Below, piece by piece: positions 9,263-18,280 of a stretch of 27,430 nt of DNA (its first letter is position 1; each line of letters begins with the position of its first letter). The DNA lies in the NCBI GenBank assembly GCA_021811225.1, contig JAJZPJ010000008.1:1-27430 (forward strand), in the 5' to 3' direction. The stretch is from Pseudomonadota bacterium (GTDB lineage: Bacteria; Pseudomonadota; Gammaproteobacteria; Burkholderiales; Rhodocyclaceae). The position numbers and the translations under genes are program-made. A model generated the notes under the pieces. It did no database searches, was not told where the DNA came from, and saw nothing but the letters and a program-made list of their open reading frames with translations.

Positions 9263-9798
9263 CTCGCCGCAGCGTCCTCGATCATGGACACGCTGCGGAC
9301 GTAGGCGGTTCCGCCCTGGATGCGGTTGCCCGGCGAGTAGGCTTGATGGGCGATCATGTATTCCTGCAAGAGACTGCCGTCGGAAGTGCCGGCTGAGGCC
9401 AAGGCCAAGTGCGCCCGAGCCGGATTCGGCGCCTGCGCTCCGATCGGCCCGTCGGCCTTGGCGAGCATCCCGGTCCCGGCCTGCGGCGGGGCGACGGCGA
9501 CCCAGGCGACCAGCGCGACGCCGGCGACGGTCGCCGCCACCGCCAGGGAGGAACGCAGAAGATGGCCGCTGCGCCTGACCTGCGGCGCCAGCACCACCGG
9601 ATCGTGGTGCAGGCTGGCCATGACCCGCGCTGCGAGCTGTCGGTCCAGCCCGCCTGAGCGGCGCAGGGCGTCGCCGATCAGATGATAGCCGTCCCACGCG
9701 CGGCGCAATTCCTCGTCGCTGACGATGGCGGCCAGCAAGGTCGGCTGCCGGGAGGACTCGAGTTCGTCATCGAGAAAGGCGGAAAGCTCAGATTTCAT
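9259..9798 (-). CDS. rseA: Anti-sigma-E factor RseA/MucA
   Basis: Inner-membrane anti-sigma factor that holds RpoE inactive until stress-triggered proteolysis. The 179-residue protein has an N-terminal cytoplasmic domain beginning KSELSAFLDDEL, with the conserved YHLIGDALR segment (about 38-46). One membrane segment (83-103) and a periplasmic tail follow. I chose the ATG at 9798 over one eight codons earlier because AGGTGA lies just before it and the family normally starts M-[KR]-x-x-[LI]-S-A-x-x-D-x-E. It lies 17 nt after the rpoE stop and overlaps rseB by 4 nt. Confidence 0.93.
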   Translation of the reverse strand: MKSELSAFLDDELESSRQPTLLAAIVSDEELRRAWDGYHLIGDALRRSGGLDRQLAARVMASLHHDPVVLAPQVRRSGHLLRSSLAVAATVAGVALVAWVAVAPPQAGTGMLAKADGPIGAQAPNPARAHLALASAGTSDGSLLQEYMIAHQAYSPGNRIQGGTAYVRSVSMIEDAAAR

Positions 9799-9815
9799 CG
9801 CGTCACCTGTAAGCA

Positions 9816-10415
9816 TCACCAACGTTTATCGGACCCGGGTTCCAGCAGCGGCCGCAACTTCGCAGCGATCGCCTCGCGGGCCCGGAAGATGCGGGAACGC
9901 ACCGTGCCGATGGGGCAGTCCATGATCTGCGCGATCTCCTCGTAACTCGAACCCTCGATCTCCCGCAGCACGATCGCGGTGCGCAGATCCTCGGGCAGTT
10001 CAGCCATGGCGGCATTCACGGTGTTGCCGATCTCCTGCGACATCAATATCCGCTCGGGAGTATTGTTGTCGCGCAATTGCTCGCCGTCCTCGAAACCCTC
10101 AGCCTCCTCGCTGTCGAACTCGGTGGAGGTCGGCGCCCGTCTGCCCTGCGCCGCCAGAAAGTTCTTCGCGGTATTGATGCCGATGCGGTAGAGCCAGGTA
10201 TAGAACGCGCTGTCGCCGCGGAAGCCGGGCAGCGCGCGATAGGCCTTGATGAAGGCTTCCTGGGCGACGTCCTCGACTTCAGCGGGATCGCGGATCATGC
10301 GCGACAGCAGTCGTATCAGCTTGCGCTGATACTTGGAAACGAGCAGCCCGAAGGCCTGCTTGTCTCCCCGCTGCACGCGCTCGACCAGAACCTGGTCAGC
10401 TTCGCGATCTCCCAT
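9816..10415 (-). CDS. rpoE: RNA polymerase sigma factor RpoE (AlgU)
   Basis: ECF sigma factor that directs the envelope-stress regulon. The 199 residues match the family. The sigma-2 region includes DVAQEAFIKAYRALPGFRGDSAFYTWLYRI. An acidic linker (DSEEAEGFEDGE) and sigma-4 with a helix-turn-helix at SYEEIAQIMDCPIGTVRSRI follow. The frame is open 75 codons further upstream through the divergent promoter region. The chosen ATG (MGDREADQVLVERVQRGD) gives the normal N-terminus although no strong ribosome site precedes it. It leads the rpoE-rseA-rseB-mucD unit and is probably autoregulated. Confidence 0.97.
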   Translation of the reverse strand: MGDREADQVLVERVQRGDKQAFGLLVSKYQRKLIRLLSRMIRDPAEVEDVAQEAFIKAYRALPGFRGDSAFYTWLYRIGINTAKNFLAAQGRRAPTSTEFDSEEAEGFEDGEQLRDNNTPERILMSQEIGNTVNAAMAELPEDLRTAIVLREIEGSSYEEIAQIMDCPIGTVRSRIFRAREAIAAKLRPLLEPGSDKRW

Positions 10416-10445
10416 TGCGATTATCGTTCGAGTTCCGGTGCGCCG

Positions 10446-10451
10446 AGTATA
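10446..10451 (-). promoter_or_regulatory. Candidate vegetative -10 element for rpoE
   Basis: On the minus strand the hexamer is TATACT, which matches TATAAT at 5 of 6 positions. Transcription would begin near 10440, about 25 nt before the rpoE ATG. No good -35 sits at 16-18 bp spacing, so this is a weak call. Confidence 0.3.
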
Positions 10452-10505
10452 CCCGATGCCGATGTCGTCTCTAGGAAAGCGCCGCTGGCACACATCCCAC
10501 AACCA

Positions 10506-10532
10506 GAAGACAAGCCGACCTCGGAATGGTTC
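10506..10532 (-). promoter_or_regulatory. Candidate sigma-E-type promoter upstream of rpoE
   Basis: Reading the minus strand, GAACCA (10527-10532) is followed after 16 nt by TCTTC (10506-10510). The known RpoE/AlgU consensus is GAACTT, 16-17 nt, TCTGA, so this is a partial match at the right spacing. It would place rpoE under its own control with a leader of about 85 nt. The call rests only on this match and the position. Confidence 0.3.
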
Positions 10533-10554
10533 AGTCGGCAGCGGCGGATGCGCG

Positions 10555-10563
10555 TGATATAGT
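10555..10563 (+). promoter_or_regulatory. Candidate extended -10 promoter for nadB
   Basis: TGATATAGT fits an extended -10 element (TGn plus TATAGT), with a start about 24 nt before the nadB ATG. No -35 hexamer is evident, as is common for extended -10 promoters. It lies next to the candidate sigma-E site of the divergent rpoE gene. Confidence 0.35.
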
Positions 10564-10592
10564 TTTGCCCTCTGCACCGTCTGACAATTCAC

Positions 10593-12176
10593 ATGCACAA
10601 TTTCGATGTTCTGATTCTCGGCAGCGGACTGGCCGGCCAATCGCTGGCGCTGCGTCTGGCCGACCAGCGCCGGGTGGCGCTGGTCACCAAGAGCGCGTTG
10701 GAAGATTCAGCTTCCGGCTGGGCCCAAGGCGGCATCGCCGCGGTGCTCGACAGCACCGACACCATCGACGCCCACGTCGCGGATACGCTGACCGCCGGCG
10801 CCGGATTATGCAATCCCGCGGCCACGCGCTTCGTCGTCGAACACGGCCACGCCGCCATCGACTGGCTGATCGAGGAAGGGGTGTCATTCACCCGGGACGA
10901 GAGCAGCAGCCTGGGCTATCACCTGACGCGCGAAGGCGGCCACAGTCAGCGCCGCGTGATTCACGTCGCCGACGCCACCGGCTCGGCGGTGCAGAAGACC
11001 CTGACCGAGAAGGTCCGACAGCACGCCAACATCAGCGTCTTCGAGCGTCATATCGCGATCGACCTGATCACCGGCGACAAGATCAAGGCGCCGCAGCGCG
11101 GTTGTCTCGGCGCCTACGTGCTCGACATCGACGGCGACCGGGTGCTGACCTTTTCCGCGGCGCAGACGGCGCTCGCCACCGGCGGCGCCGGCAAGGTCTA
11201 TCTCTACACCACCAATCCCGACACCGCCACCGGCGACGGCATCGCCATGGCCTGGCGCGCCGGCTGCCGGGTGGCCAACATGGAGTTCGTGCAGTTTCAC
11301 CCGACCTGCCTCTACCATCCGCAGGCCAAGTCTTTCCTGATCTCCGAGGCGCTGCGCGGCGAGGGCGGCATCCTGCGCCTGCCCGACGGCACCCGCTTCA
11401 TGCCCGCCCACGATCCGCGCGCCGAGCTGGCGCCGCGCGACGTCGTCGCCCGCGCCATCGACTTCGAAATGAAGAAGCGCGGGATCGATTGCGTCTTTCT
11501 CGACATGACCCACAAGAGCGCAGATTTCCTGATCGAGCATTTCCCGAACATCCACGCCCGCTGCCTGGAGTTCGGCATCGACCTCACCCGCGACCCGATC
11601 CCGGTGGTGCCGGCGGCGCACTACACCTGCGGCGGCGTCGTCACCGATCTGGCCGCACGCAGCGATCTGCCCGGCCTCTACGTCGTCGGCGAGAGCGCCT
11701 GCACCGGCCTGCACGGCGCCAACCGGCTCGCCAGCAACTCCCTGCTGGAGTGCCTGGTGTTCAGCGAGGCGGCGGCGAAAGACATCCTCGCCGCCCCGAG
11801 ACAGCCGCGGCCTGAGCTGCCGAGCTGGGACGAGAGCCGCGTCGACGATGCCGACGAGGAGATCGTCATCTCCCACAACTGGGAAGAGCTGCGCCGCTTC
11901 ATGTGGGACTACGTCGGCATCGTGCGCACCAACAAGCGGCTGGAGCGCGCGCAGCACCGGATCCGGCTGCTGGAGCGCGAGATCGACGAGTTTTACGCCA
12001 ACTTCCGCGTCAACAACGACCTGATCGAACTGCGCAATCTGGTGCTGACCGCGCACCTGATCGTGAGCTGCGCCCGGCGCCGCCGCGAGAGCCGGGGCCT
12101 GCATTTTTCCCGCGATTACCCGCAGCTCCTGGCGCGGGCACGCGATACCGTGTTGAAGCCGCCACGACAGCGTTAA
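10593..12176 (+). CDS. nadB: L-aspartate oxidase
   Basis: FAD enzyme that oxidises L-aspartate to iminoaspartate, the first step of de novo NAD synthesis, to be used with quinolinate synthase NadA (not in this window). The 527-residue protein opens with the dinucleotide-binding stretch DVLILGSGLAGQSLAL (GxGxxG at 10-15). It then has SGWAQGGIAAV, the active-site regions REGGHSQRRVIH and MEFVQFHPT, PAAHYTCGGV and GLYVVGESACTGLHGANRLASNSLLE. The C-terminal helical bundle carries the RR-rich end. Those features favour NadB over succinate dehydrogenase or fumarate reductase flavoproteins. It diverges from rpoE and converges on ygfX with a 19-nt gap and no obvious terminator. Confidence 0.96.
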   Translation: MHNFDVLILGSGLAGQSLALRLADQRRVALVTKSALEDSASGWAQGGIAAVLDSTDTIDAHVADTLTAGAGLCNPAATRFVVEHGHAAIDWLIEEGVSFTRDESSSLGYHLTREGGHSQRRVIHVADATGSAVQKTLTEKVRQHANISVFERHIAIDLITGDKIKAPQRGCLGAYVLDIDGDRVLTFSAAQTALATGGAGKVYLYTTNPDTATGDGIAMAWRAGCRVANMEFVQFHPTCLYHPQAKSFLISEALRGEGGILRLPDGTRFMPAHDPRAELAPRDVVARAIDFEMKKRGIDCVFLDMTHKSADFLIEHFPNIHARCLEFGIDLTRDPIPVVPAAHYTCGGVVTDLAARSDLPGLYVVGESACTGLHGANRLASNSLLECLVFSEAAAKDILAAPRQPRPELPSWDESRVDDADEEIVISHNWEELRRFMWDYVGIVRTNKRLERAQHRIRLLEREIDEFYANFRVNNDLIELRNLVLTAHLIVSCARRRRESRGLHFSRDYPQLLARARDTVLKPPRQR

Positions 12177-12195
12177 ACTCGATCGGGCGCGCATA

Positions 12196-12636
12196 TCAGC
12201 GGTGCCGTCCGACCTCGCCCTCCCTGGCGCCGCGCCACCGCAGCCACAGCCGAAGCTGTCTGAAGTCCTCCGCATCGAGCGCATCGGGCAGGAGCACCAG
12301 CGCTTCGACCCTGCCCCGAACGCGCAGCAGCAACACGCACAGGAAGGCCATGACCGTCGTCTGCGGATGCAGGCGAGCCTCGCCGGCGGAGCCGTCTGCG
12401 CGCGAGAACGCCAGCTGGCCGTCGTCTTTCAGGGTCAGGCGGCAGATTCTTCTCGGACCTCTCAGCCGAATCAGGCTGCGCCAAGTCGACCCCAAAATCG
12501 CCGTCAGCAGGACGATCTTGAGCCACCAGGGTAGCGACAGGGGGAGGACGGCGGCCGCCGCCAGTGCGTGCGCCGCGGCCAGCAGGACGGTCAGACGCCG
12601 TGAGCGGCGCAGGGAAAGCGTGAGCGGCAGCTGCAT
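12196..12636 (-). CDS. YgfX-like small membrane protein
   Basis: The protein has 146 residues. Its basic N-terminus SLRRSRRL precedes two close hydrophobic segments (about 15-33 and 36-50), and a soluble C-terminal part is rich in Arg and Leu with RQLRLWLRWRG near the end. This layout and its place between nadB and fabF fit the YgfX family. Enterobacterial YgfX (CptA) pairs with the flavinylation factor SdhE and has been described as a toxin acting on cell-shape proteins. No sdhE partner is visible here, so that role should not be assumed. No ribosome site is present. A 12-nt GC palindrome fills the gap after the fabF stop. Confidence 0.65.
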   Translation of the reverse strand: MQLPLTLSLRRSRRLTVLLAAAHALAAAAVLPLSLPWWLKIVLLTAILGSTWRSLIRLRGPRRICRLTLKDDGQLAFSRADGSAGEARLHPQTTVMAFLCVLLLRVRGRVEALVLLPDALDAEDFRQLRLWLRWRGAREGEVGRHR

Positions 12637-12651
12637 GGCCGCCCGCGGGCG

Positions 12652-13890
<1,239 letters not shown>

Positions 13891-13913
13891 GTTGGACTCC
13901 CGGGCTGCGCGAA

Positions 13914-14153
13914 TTATTTCTTCAAGTGGCTGCTGACGTAATCGATCGCCTGCTGCACGCTGGTGATCTTTTCGGCATCCTCATCCGGAATCTCGCACTC
14001 GAATTCTTCTTCGAGAGCCATCACCAGTTCGACGGTGTCGAGCGAGTCGGCACCGAGGTCATCGACGAAGGAGGAATCGCTCTTGATCTCGGACTCATTG
14101 ACGCCCAACTGCTCGGCAACGATTTTCTTGACGCGTTGTTCGATGTTCTCCAT
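13914..14153 (-). CDS. acpP: Acyl carrier protein
   Basis: Small acidic carrier that holds growing acyl chains on a phosphopantetheine arm. It has 79 residues with the DSLDTVEL motif, Ser37 being the attachment site. The helix II acidic face EEEFECEIPDEDAEKI is standard. A strong AAGGAG site lies about 6 nt before the ATG. The 80-nt gap from fabG is the longest inside the fab cluster downstream of plsX and holds a promoter-like element, matching the usual high and separate expression of acpP. Confidence 0.98.
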   Translation of the reverse strand: MENIEQRVKKIVAEQLGVNESEIKSDSSFVDDLGADSLDTVELVMALEEEFECEIPDEDAEKITSVQQAIDYVSSHLKK

Positions 14154-14200
14154 GTGTTGCTCCTTCCCTGGTTATCGGCTGTTGTGACAAAAACTTCGGC

Positions 14201-14209
14201 ATTTTAACA
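14201..14209 (-). promoter_or_regulatory. Candidate extended -10 promoter for acpP
   Basis: On the minus strand the sequence TGTTAAAAT fits TGn plus TAAAAT (5 of 6). The predicted start near 14195 leaves a leader of about 41 nt ending in the AAGGAG site. The AT-rich stretch stands out in a GC-rich gap. acpP commonly has its own promoter in other proteobacteria. No -35 is obvious. Confidence 0.45.
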
Positions 14210-14233
14210 GAAACGCATTCCCGAGTGCCCGGG

Positions 14234-14998
14234 TCAACTCATGTACATCCCGCCATTGACGTGCAGCACGGAACCGGTGATGTAGCCCGCTCCCGGGCCG
14301 GCCAGGAAGGCCACGGCGGCGGCAATCTCGGCGGCCTCGCCGAGCCTGCCGAGGGGGATCTTGGCGAGCAAGGACGCGCGCTGGGTCTCGGGCAATGACT
14401 TGGTCATGTCGGTGTCGATGAAGCCCGGCGCAACGCAATTGACGGTGATGTTGCGGCTGCCCAGTTCCTGGGCCAAGGCCCGCGTCATGCCGGCGACGCC
14501 GGCCTTGGCGGCGGCGTAGTTGGCCTGGCCCGGATTGCCCGAACTGCCGACCACCGAGGTGATGTTGATGATGCGGCCGTGACGCGCTTTCATCATGCCG
14601 CGCATCACTCTTCTGGAGAGCCTGAAGACGGCGGTGAGGTTGGTGCCGATGACCTCATCCCAGTCCTCGTCCTTCATGCGCATGGCGAGGTTGTCGCGGG
14701 TGATGCCGGCGTTGTTCACCAGGATCGCGACGGCGCCGTACTTGTTCTCGATTTCTGCGAGCAGCGCCTCGCAGGCGGCGGCGGCGGTGACGTCGAGCGC
14801 CGCCCCCCAGCCCTCGATGTTCCCGGCAGCCAATGCCGCCTGGATGGCGGCGGCGCCGTCAGCGGTGGTCGCGGTGCCGACCACGGTCGCGCCCTGCCCG
14901 CCCAGTTCCAAAGCGATGGCGCGGCCGATGCCGCGCGTAGCGCCGGTGACCAGCGCGACCCGCCCCGCGAGCGGGCCCCGTTGCGTTTCATCCGCCAT
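14234..14998 (-). CDS. fabG: 3-oxoacyl-[ACP] reductase
   Basis: NADPH-dependent reductase of the elongation cycle that turns 3-ketoacyl-ACP into 3-hydroxyacyl-ACP. The 254-residue SDR fold has the cofactor motif TGATRGIG (18-25), NNAG (95-98) and the catalytic Asn120, Ser148, Tyr161 and Lys165 (YAAAK). The C-terminus GYITGSVLHVNGGMYM is typical. The frame is open 44 codons upstream into fabD. The chosen ATG has AAGGAG 6 nt before it and starts 10 nt after the fabD stop. Confidence 0.97.
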   Translation of the reverse strand: MADETQRGPLAGRVALVTGATRGIGRAIALELGGQGATVVGTATTADGAAAIQAALAAGNIEGWGAALDVTAAAACEALLAEIENKYGAVAILVNNAGITRDNLAMRMKDEDWDEVIGTNLTAVFRLSRRVMRGMMKARHGRIINITSVVGSSGNPGQANYAAAKAGVAGMTRALAQELGSRNITVNCVAPGFIDTDMTKSLPETQRASLLAKIPLGRLGEAAEIAAAVAFLAGPGAGYITGSVLHVNGGMYMS

Positions 14999-15008
14999 GA
15001 TCCGCTCC

Positions 15009-15941
15009 TTATCCCTTGACCGCGGCGAGCGCCGCCTCGATGCCGGCGAGATCGGCCATCGCCCCGCCGACCAGCCCGTCGGCACAGCGCTTGACGAGGC
15101 CCGCCAAGACCTTGCCCGGGCCGCACTCATAGACGTGGCTCACGCCCTGCGCCGCCAGCACCCTCATGGTTTCGACCCAGCGTACCGGTCGCGCCGCCTG
15201 ACGCACCAGGGCATCCCTGATCGCTTCAGGATCGTCGGGAGTGGCGGCATCGACGTTGTTCACCAGCGCCATCCTGGGCGCCGAAAAATCCAGTTCGGAC
15301 AGGCGTTGGCGCAGTTTCTCGGCCGCCGGCTGCATCAACGAGCAATGGAAGGGCGCGGATACCGGCAGCAACAAGGCGCGCTTCGCACCCTTGGCCTTGC
15401 AGGCGGCGGCCGCGCGTTCCACTGCCGCGACATGGCCGGCGATGACGATCTGTTCGGGAGCATTGAAATTCACCGCCTCGACCACCTGACCTGCTCCGCT
15501 CTCGGCGCAGGCGGCCATGACCTGGGCGGCGTCCAGACCGAGGATCGCCGCCATCGCGCCCGCGCCGGCCGGCACCGCTTCCTGCATCGCGCGGGCGCGC
15601 AGTTCCACCAGCGGCACGGCATCCTTGAACTCCAGCACGCCGGCGGCCACCAGCGCCGAATACTCGCCTAAGCTGTGACCGGCGACCATCTGCGGCTCGG
15701 GACCGCCCAGGGCCCGCCAGAGCCGATAGACCGCGATGTCGGCGGTGAGCATCAGCGGCTGGGTGTTGACGGTCTGGTTCTGCGCCTCGACCGGGCCGTC
15801 GCAGGCCAGTTGCCAGAGATCGCGGCCGAGCGCCGAGGAGGCCTCGGCGAAGGTCTCGCGCAGCGCCTTGTGGTCGCCGTAGGCATTCATCATGCCGAGC
15901 GACTGCGACCCCTGCCCGGGAAATATCAGTGCAAATTTCAT
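15009..15941 (-). CDS. fabD: Malonyl CoA-acyl carrier protein transacylase
   Basis: Loads malonyl groups from malonyl-CoA onto ACP. The 310-residue protein opens with FALIFPGQGSQSLGM. It has the nucleophile Ser90 in GHSLGEYSAL, the active-site Arg in VELRARAMQ (about 115), His199 in SAPFHCSLM and the late segment YECGPGKVLAGLVKR. The family length is about 310. A GGGAG site precedes the ATG, which I chose over a much longer open frame that runs into fabH. It follows fabH by 17 nt. Confidence 0.97.
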   Translation of the reverse strand: MKFALIFPGQGSQSLGMMNAYGDHKALRETFAEASSALGRDLWQLACDGPVEAQNQTVNTQPLMLTADIAVYRLWRALGGPEPQMVAGHSLGEYSALVAAGVLEFKDAVPLVELRARAMQEAVPAGAGAMAAILGLDAAQVMAACAESGAGQVVEAVNFNAPEQIVIAGHVAAVERAAAACKAKGAKRALLLPVSAPFHCSLMQPAAEKLRQRLSELDFSAPRMALVNNVDAATPDDPEAIRDALVRQAARPVRWVETMRVLAAQGVSHVYECGPGKVLAGLVKRCADGLVGGAMADLAGIEAALAAVKG

Positions 15942-15958
15942 TAGCGAACTCCCTGCGC

Positions 15959-16939
15959 TCAGAACTTGAGCAGCGCCGCGCCCCAGGTGAAGCCGCCGCC
16001 GACGCCTTCGAGCAGCAGCATGTCGCCGCGGCGGATCTTGCCGCTGCGCACCGCCTCGTCGAGAGCGAGCGGGATCGAGGCGGCCGAAGTGTTGCCGTGC
16101 TGCTCGACGGTGATGATGACGCGTTCCGCCGGCAAGCCGAGCTTCTTGGCGGTGGAATGGAGAATGCGGATGTTGGCCTGGTGGGGAATCAGCCAGTCGA
16201 CCTGGTCTATCGTCACGCCGGCCTGCGCCAGCACCTCTTGGGCGACCTCGTGCAGCACCTTGACCGCGAATTTGAACACCGTCTGGCCTTCCATCTGCAG
16301 CAGGGGCGTGCCGATGACCCGGCCGCCGCAGACCTGACCGGGTACCGACAGGATGGCGTTGTAGCTGCCGTCGGCGTGCAGCGCGGTGGACAGAATCCCG
16401 GGAACCTCGCTGGCTTCCAGCACCACCGCCCCGGCGCCGTCGCCGAACAGCACGCAGGTGCCGCGGTCGTTCCAGTCGAGGATGCGCGAAAACACCTCGG
16501 CGCCGACCACCAGGGCGCGATGGTGAGAGCCCGAGCGGATGAATTTTTCGGCGATCGTCAGGGCGTAGACGAAGCCGCTGCACACCGCCTGGACGTCGAA
16601 AGCCGCGGCGCCGTTTTTAATGCCCAGTTTGTCCTGCAGCAGCGCTGCAGCGCTGGGAAAGACCAGGTCCGGCGTCGAGGTGGCGAGGATGATCAGATCG
16701 ATGTCGTCGGGCGCCTTGCCGGCTGCCGCGAGCGCGCGTCGGCTGGCTTCCAGTGCCAGATCGCTGCAGGTGACGCTCTCGGGCGCCAGATGACGGGCGC
16801 GGATGCCGGTGCGCTCGGTGATCCATTCGTCCGAGGTGGTGATGCCGCGCGCAGCCAAATCGGCCGCCAGTTGCAGGTTGCTGACCGGCGAGCCGGGCAG
16901 GTAGCTGCCGGTGCCGATGATGCGGGAGAAAATTGTCAT
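15959..16939 (-). CDS. fabH: 3-oxoacyl-[ACP] synthase III
   Basis: Initiates fatty acid synthesis by condensing acetyl-CoA with malonyl-ACP. The 326-residue protein has the catalytic Cys120 (AVCSGF), His253 (PHQANIRI) and Asn283 (HGNTSAASIP), plus the C-terminal GGGFTWGAALLKF. These separate it from KAS I and II. The start ATG overlaps the plsX stop by 4 nt, so an in-frame extension of 80 codons into plsX is rejected. plsX-fabH-fabD-fabG is the classical order. Confidence 0.97.
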   Translation of the reverse strand: MTIFSRIIGTGSYLPGSPVSNLQLAADLAARGITTSDEWITERTGIRARHLAPESVTCSDLALEASRRALAAAGKAPDDIDLIILATSTPDLVFPSAAALLQDKLGIKNGAAAFDVQAVCSGFVYALTIAEKFIRSGSHHRALVVGAEVFSRILDWNDRGTCVLFGDGAGAVVLEASEVPGILSTALHADGSYNAILSVPGQVCGGRVIGTPLLQMEGQTVFKFAVKVLHEVAQEVLAQAGVTIDQVDWLIPHQANIRILHSTAKKLGLPAERVIITVEQHGNTSAASIPLALDEAVRSGKIRRGDMLLLEGVGGGFTWGAALLKF

Positions 16940-17949
16940 GTCGTCGGAGACGGTTGCGCCATGCGGGCGGCGATGCGTTCGGGAAGCTGGTTGCGGGCAG
17001 CCTCGGCGGCGCGCTCCAGGGCGCAGAAAAATGCCAGCGCGTCGGCCGAGCCGTGGCTCTTGACCACGATGCCCTTGAGGCCGAGCAGGCTGCCGCCGTT
17101 GTAGCGACGCGGATCGAAGCGGCGCTTGAAGGAATTGAGCACCGGCAGCGCCATCAATGCCGCCAGGCGGGTCAGCCAATTGCGCTTGAACTCCTCGCGC
17201 AACGCCGCGCTGATCATGTGCGCCAGGCCCTCCGAGGCCTTGAGCGCGACGTTGCCGACGAAGCCGTCGCAGACGACCACGTCGACCGTGCCCTTGTAGA
17301 TGTCGTCGCCTTCGACGTTGCCATAGAAATTGAGACCGCTGTCCTTCAGCAAATCACCGGCGCGCTTGACCGCCTCGTTGCCCTTGATCGCCTCTTCGCC
17401 GATATTGAGCAGGCCGACGCTGGGCCGCTCCTTGTGTTCCAGTGCGGAAAAGAGCATGGCGCCCATGATAGCAAACTGCAGCAGGTGCTCCGGCTGGCAA
17501 TCGACGTTGGCGCCGAGATCGAGCAGATAAGTGTAGCGATTGAGCGTCGGCACGATGCTGGCGATCGCCGGGCGCTCGATGCCGGGCAGCGTTTTCAGGA
17601 CGAAGCGCGAGATCGCCATCAATGCCGCGGTATTGCCGGCGGACACCGCCGCCTGGGCCTCGCCGCTCTTGACCAGTTCGGCGGCGATGCGCATCGAAGA
17701 GTCCTTCTTGCCGCGCAACGCCGAGGCGATCGGCTCGTCCATCGTCACCGTTTCACTGGCGTGATAGATGCGCAGCCGCTCGCCGAACGCCGCCTGGGCC
17801 GACCCGAGCAAGGGCTGCAAGATCTCCTGCCGCCCGACCAGGATGACCGAGCAGTCGGGATCGCGACGCAGGAAATCGAGCGCGGCCGGGACCGTGACCG
17901 AAGGGCCATGGTCGCCGCCCATGCAATCGATTGCGAGGGTGACCGCCAT
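16936..17949 (-). CDS. plsX: Phosphate acyltransferase PlsX
   Basis: Peripheral membrane enzyme that converts acyl-ACP to acyl phosphate for the PlsY glycerol-3-phosphate acyltransferase (not in this window). The 337-residue protein starts TLAIDCMGGDHGP, the family signature. It then has SAGNTAALM (about 113-121), LDLGANVDC and VVVCDGFVGNVALK, and ends with HGSADALAFFCAL. No Shine-Dalgarno is seen. Instead the mRNA just before the ATG reads CCTCCACCTCCCTCG, which is the inverse of a ribosome site. It overlaps fabH by 4 nt and is separated from rpmF by 77 nt containing a hairpin. Confidence 0.96.
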   Translation of the reverse strand: MAVTLAIDCMGGDHGPSVTVPAALDFLRRDPDCSVILVGRQEILQPLLGSAQAAFGERLRIYHASETVTMDEPIASALRGKKDSSMRIAAELVKSGEAQAAVSAGNTAALMAISRFVLKTLPGIERPAIASIVPTLNRYTYLLDLGANVDCQPEHLLQFAIMGAMLFSALEHKERPSVGLLNIGEEAIKGNEAVKRAGDLLKDSGLNFYGNVEGDDIYKGTVDVVVCDGFVGNVALKASEGLAHMISAALREEFKRNWLTRLAALMALPVLNSFKRRFDPRRYNGGSLLGLKGIVVKSHGSADALAFFCALERAAEAARNQLPERIAARMAQPSPTT

Positions 17950-17986
17950 CGAGGGAGGTGGAGGCTGAAGACGAGATGAAGCAGAG

Positions 17987-18007
17987 GGGCGCCGAATCTG
18001 GGCGCCC
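17987..18007 (-). repeat. Hairpin in the rpmF-plsX gap
   Basis: GGGCGCC (17987-17993) pairs with GGCGCCC (18001-18007) around a 7-nt loop. It lies 20 nt after the rpmF stop on the minus strand. No U-run follows, so it may lower read-through or protect the rpmF mRNA end without acting as a full terminator. Its role is not known. Confidence 0.4.
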
Positions 18008-18026
18008 TACTCCGCCGCAGGCGAAA

Positions 18027-18206
18027 TTACTCGCCCTTGGTGGCGAGCACCTTCTTGCCGCGATAGTAGCCGGTGGGGCTGATGTGGTGACGCAGATGCA
18101 CTTCGCCCGTGGTCGGCTCGACCGCCAGCGGCGGCGCAACCAGAAAATCGTGGGCACGATGCATGCCGCGCTTGGAAGGGGACTTCTTGTTCTGTTGGAC
18201 AGCCAT
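18027..18206 (-). CDS. rpmF: Large ribosomal subunit protein bL32
   Basis: 50S ribosomal protein of 59 residues, starting MAVQQNKKSPSKRGMHRAHD and ending RGKKVLATKGE, with the conserved HLRHHISPTGYYRG segment in between. It has no cysteines, so it is the form without a zinc ribbon, as in E. coli. A strong AAGGAG site lies 7 nt before the ATG. It sits between yceD and plsX, the conserved ribosome-lipid junction of proteobacteria. Confidence 0.97.
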   Translation of the reverse strand: MAVQQNKKSPSKRGMHRAHDFLVAPPLAVEPTTGEVHLRHHISPTGYYRGKKVLATKGE

Positions 18207-18280
18207 TTTGATGCTCCTTCAATAATCGTTCGATGTCGCTGCAACGGCGCAAGCTCGCTGCAAATTTTTGCCCCAGTTCG

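Noticed and set aside
6760..9304. Long plus-strand frames (484 and 598 codons) opposite mucD and rseB
   Set aside because: They mirror two well-supported genes, overlap each other, and have low-complexity composition.
14220..14234. Possible terminator after fabG (CCCG/CGGG)
   Set aside because: The stem is only 4 bp with no U-run. The gap is better explained by an acpP promoter.
15009..16583. Long N-terminal extensions of fabD, and similar ones of fabH, fabG, lepA, rpoE and rseB
   Set aside because: The extra parts are Arg/Ala-rich, lie in the preceding gene or control region, and the internal ATGs have ribosome sites, stop overlaps or family-typical starts.
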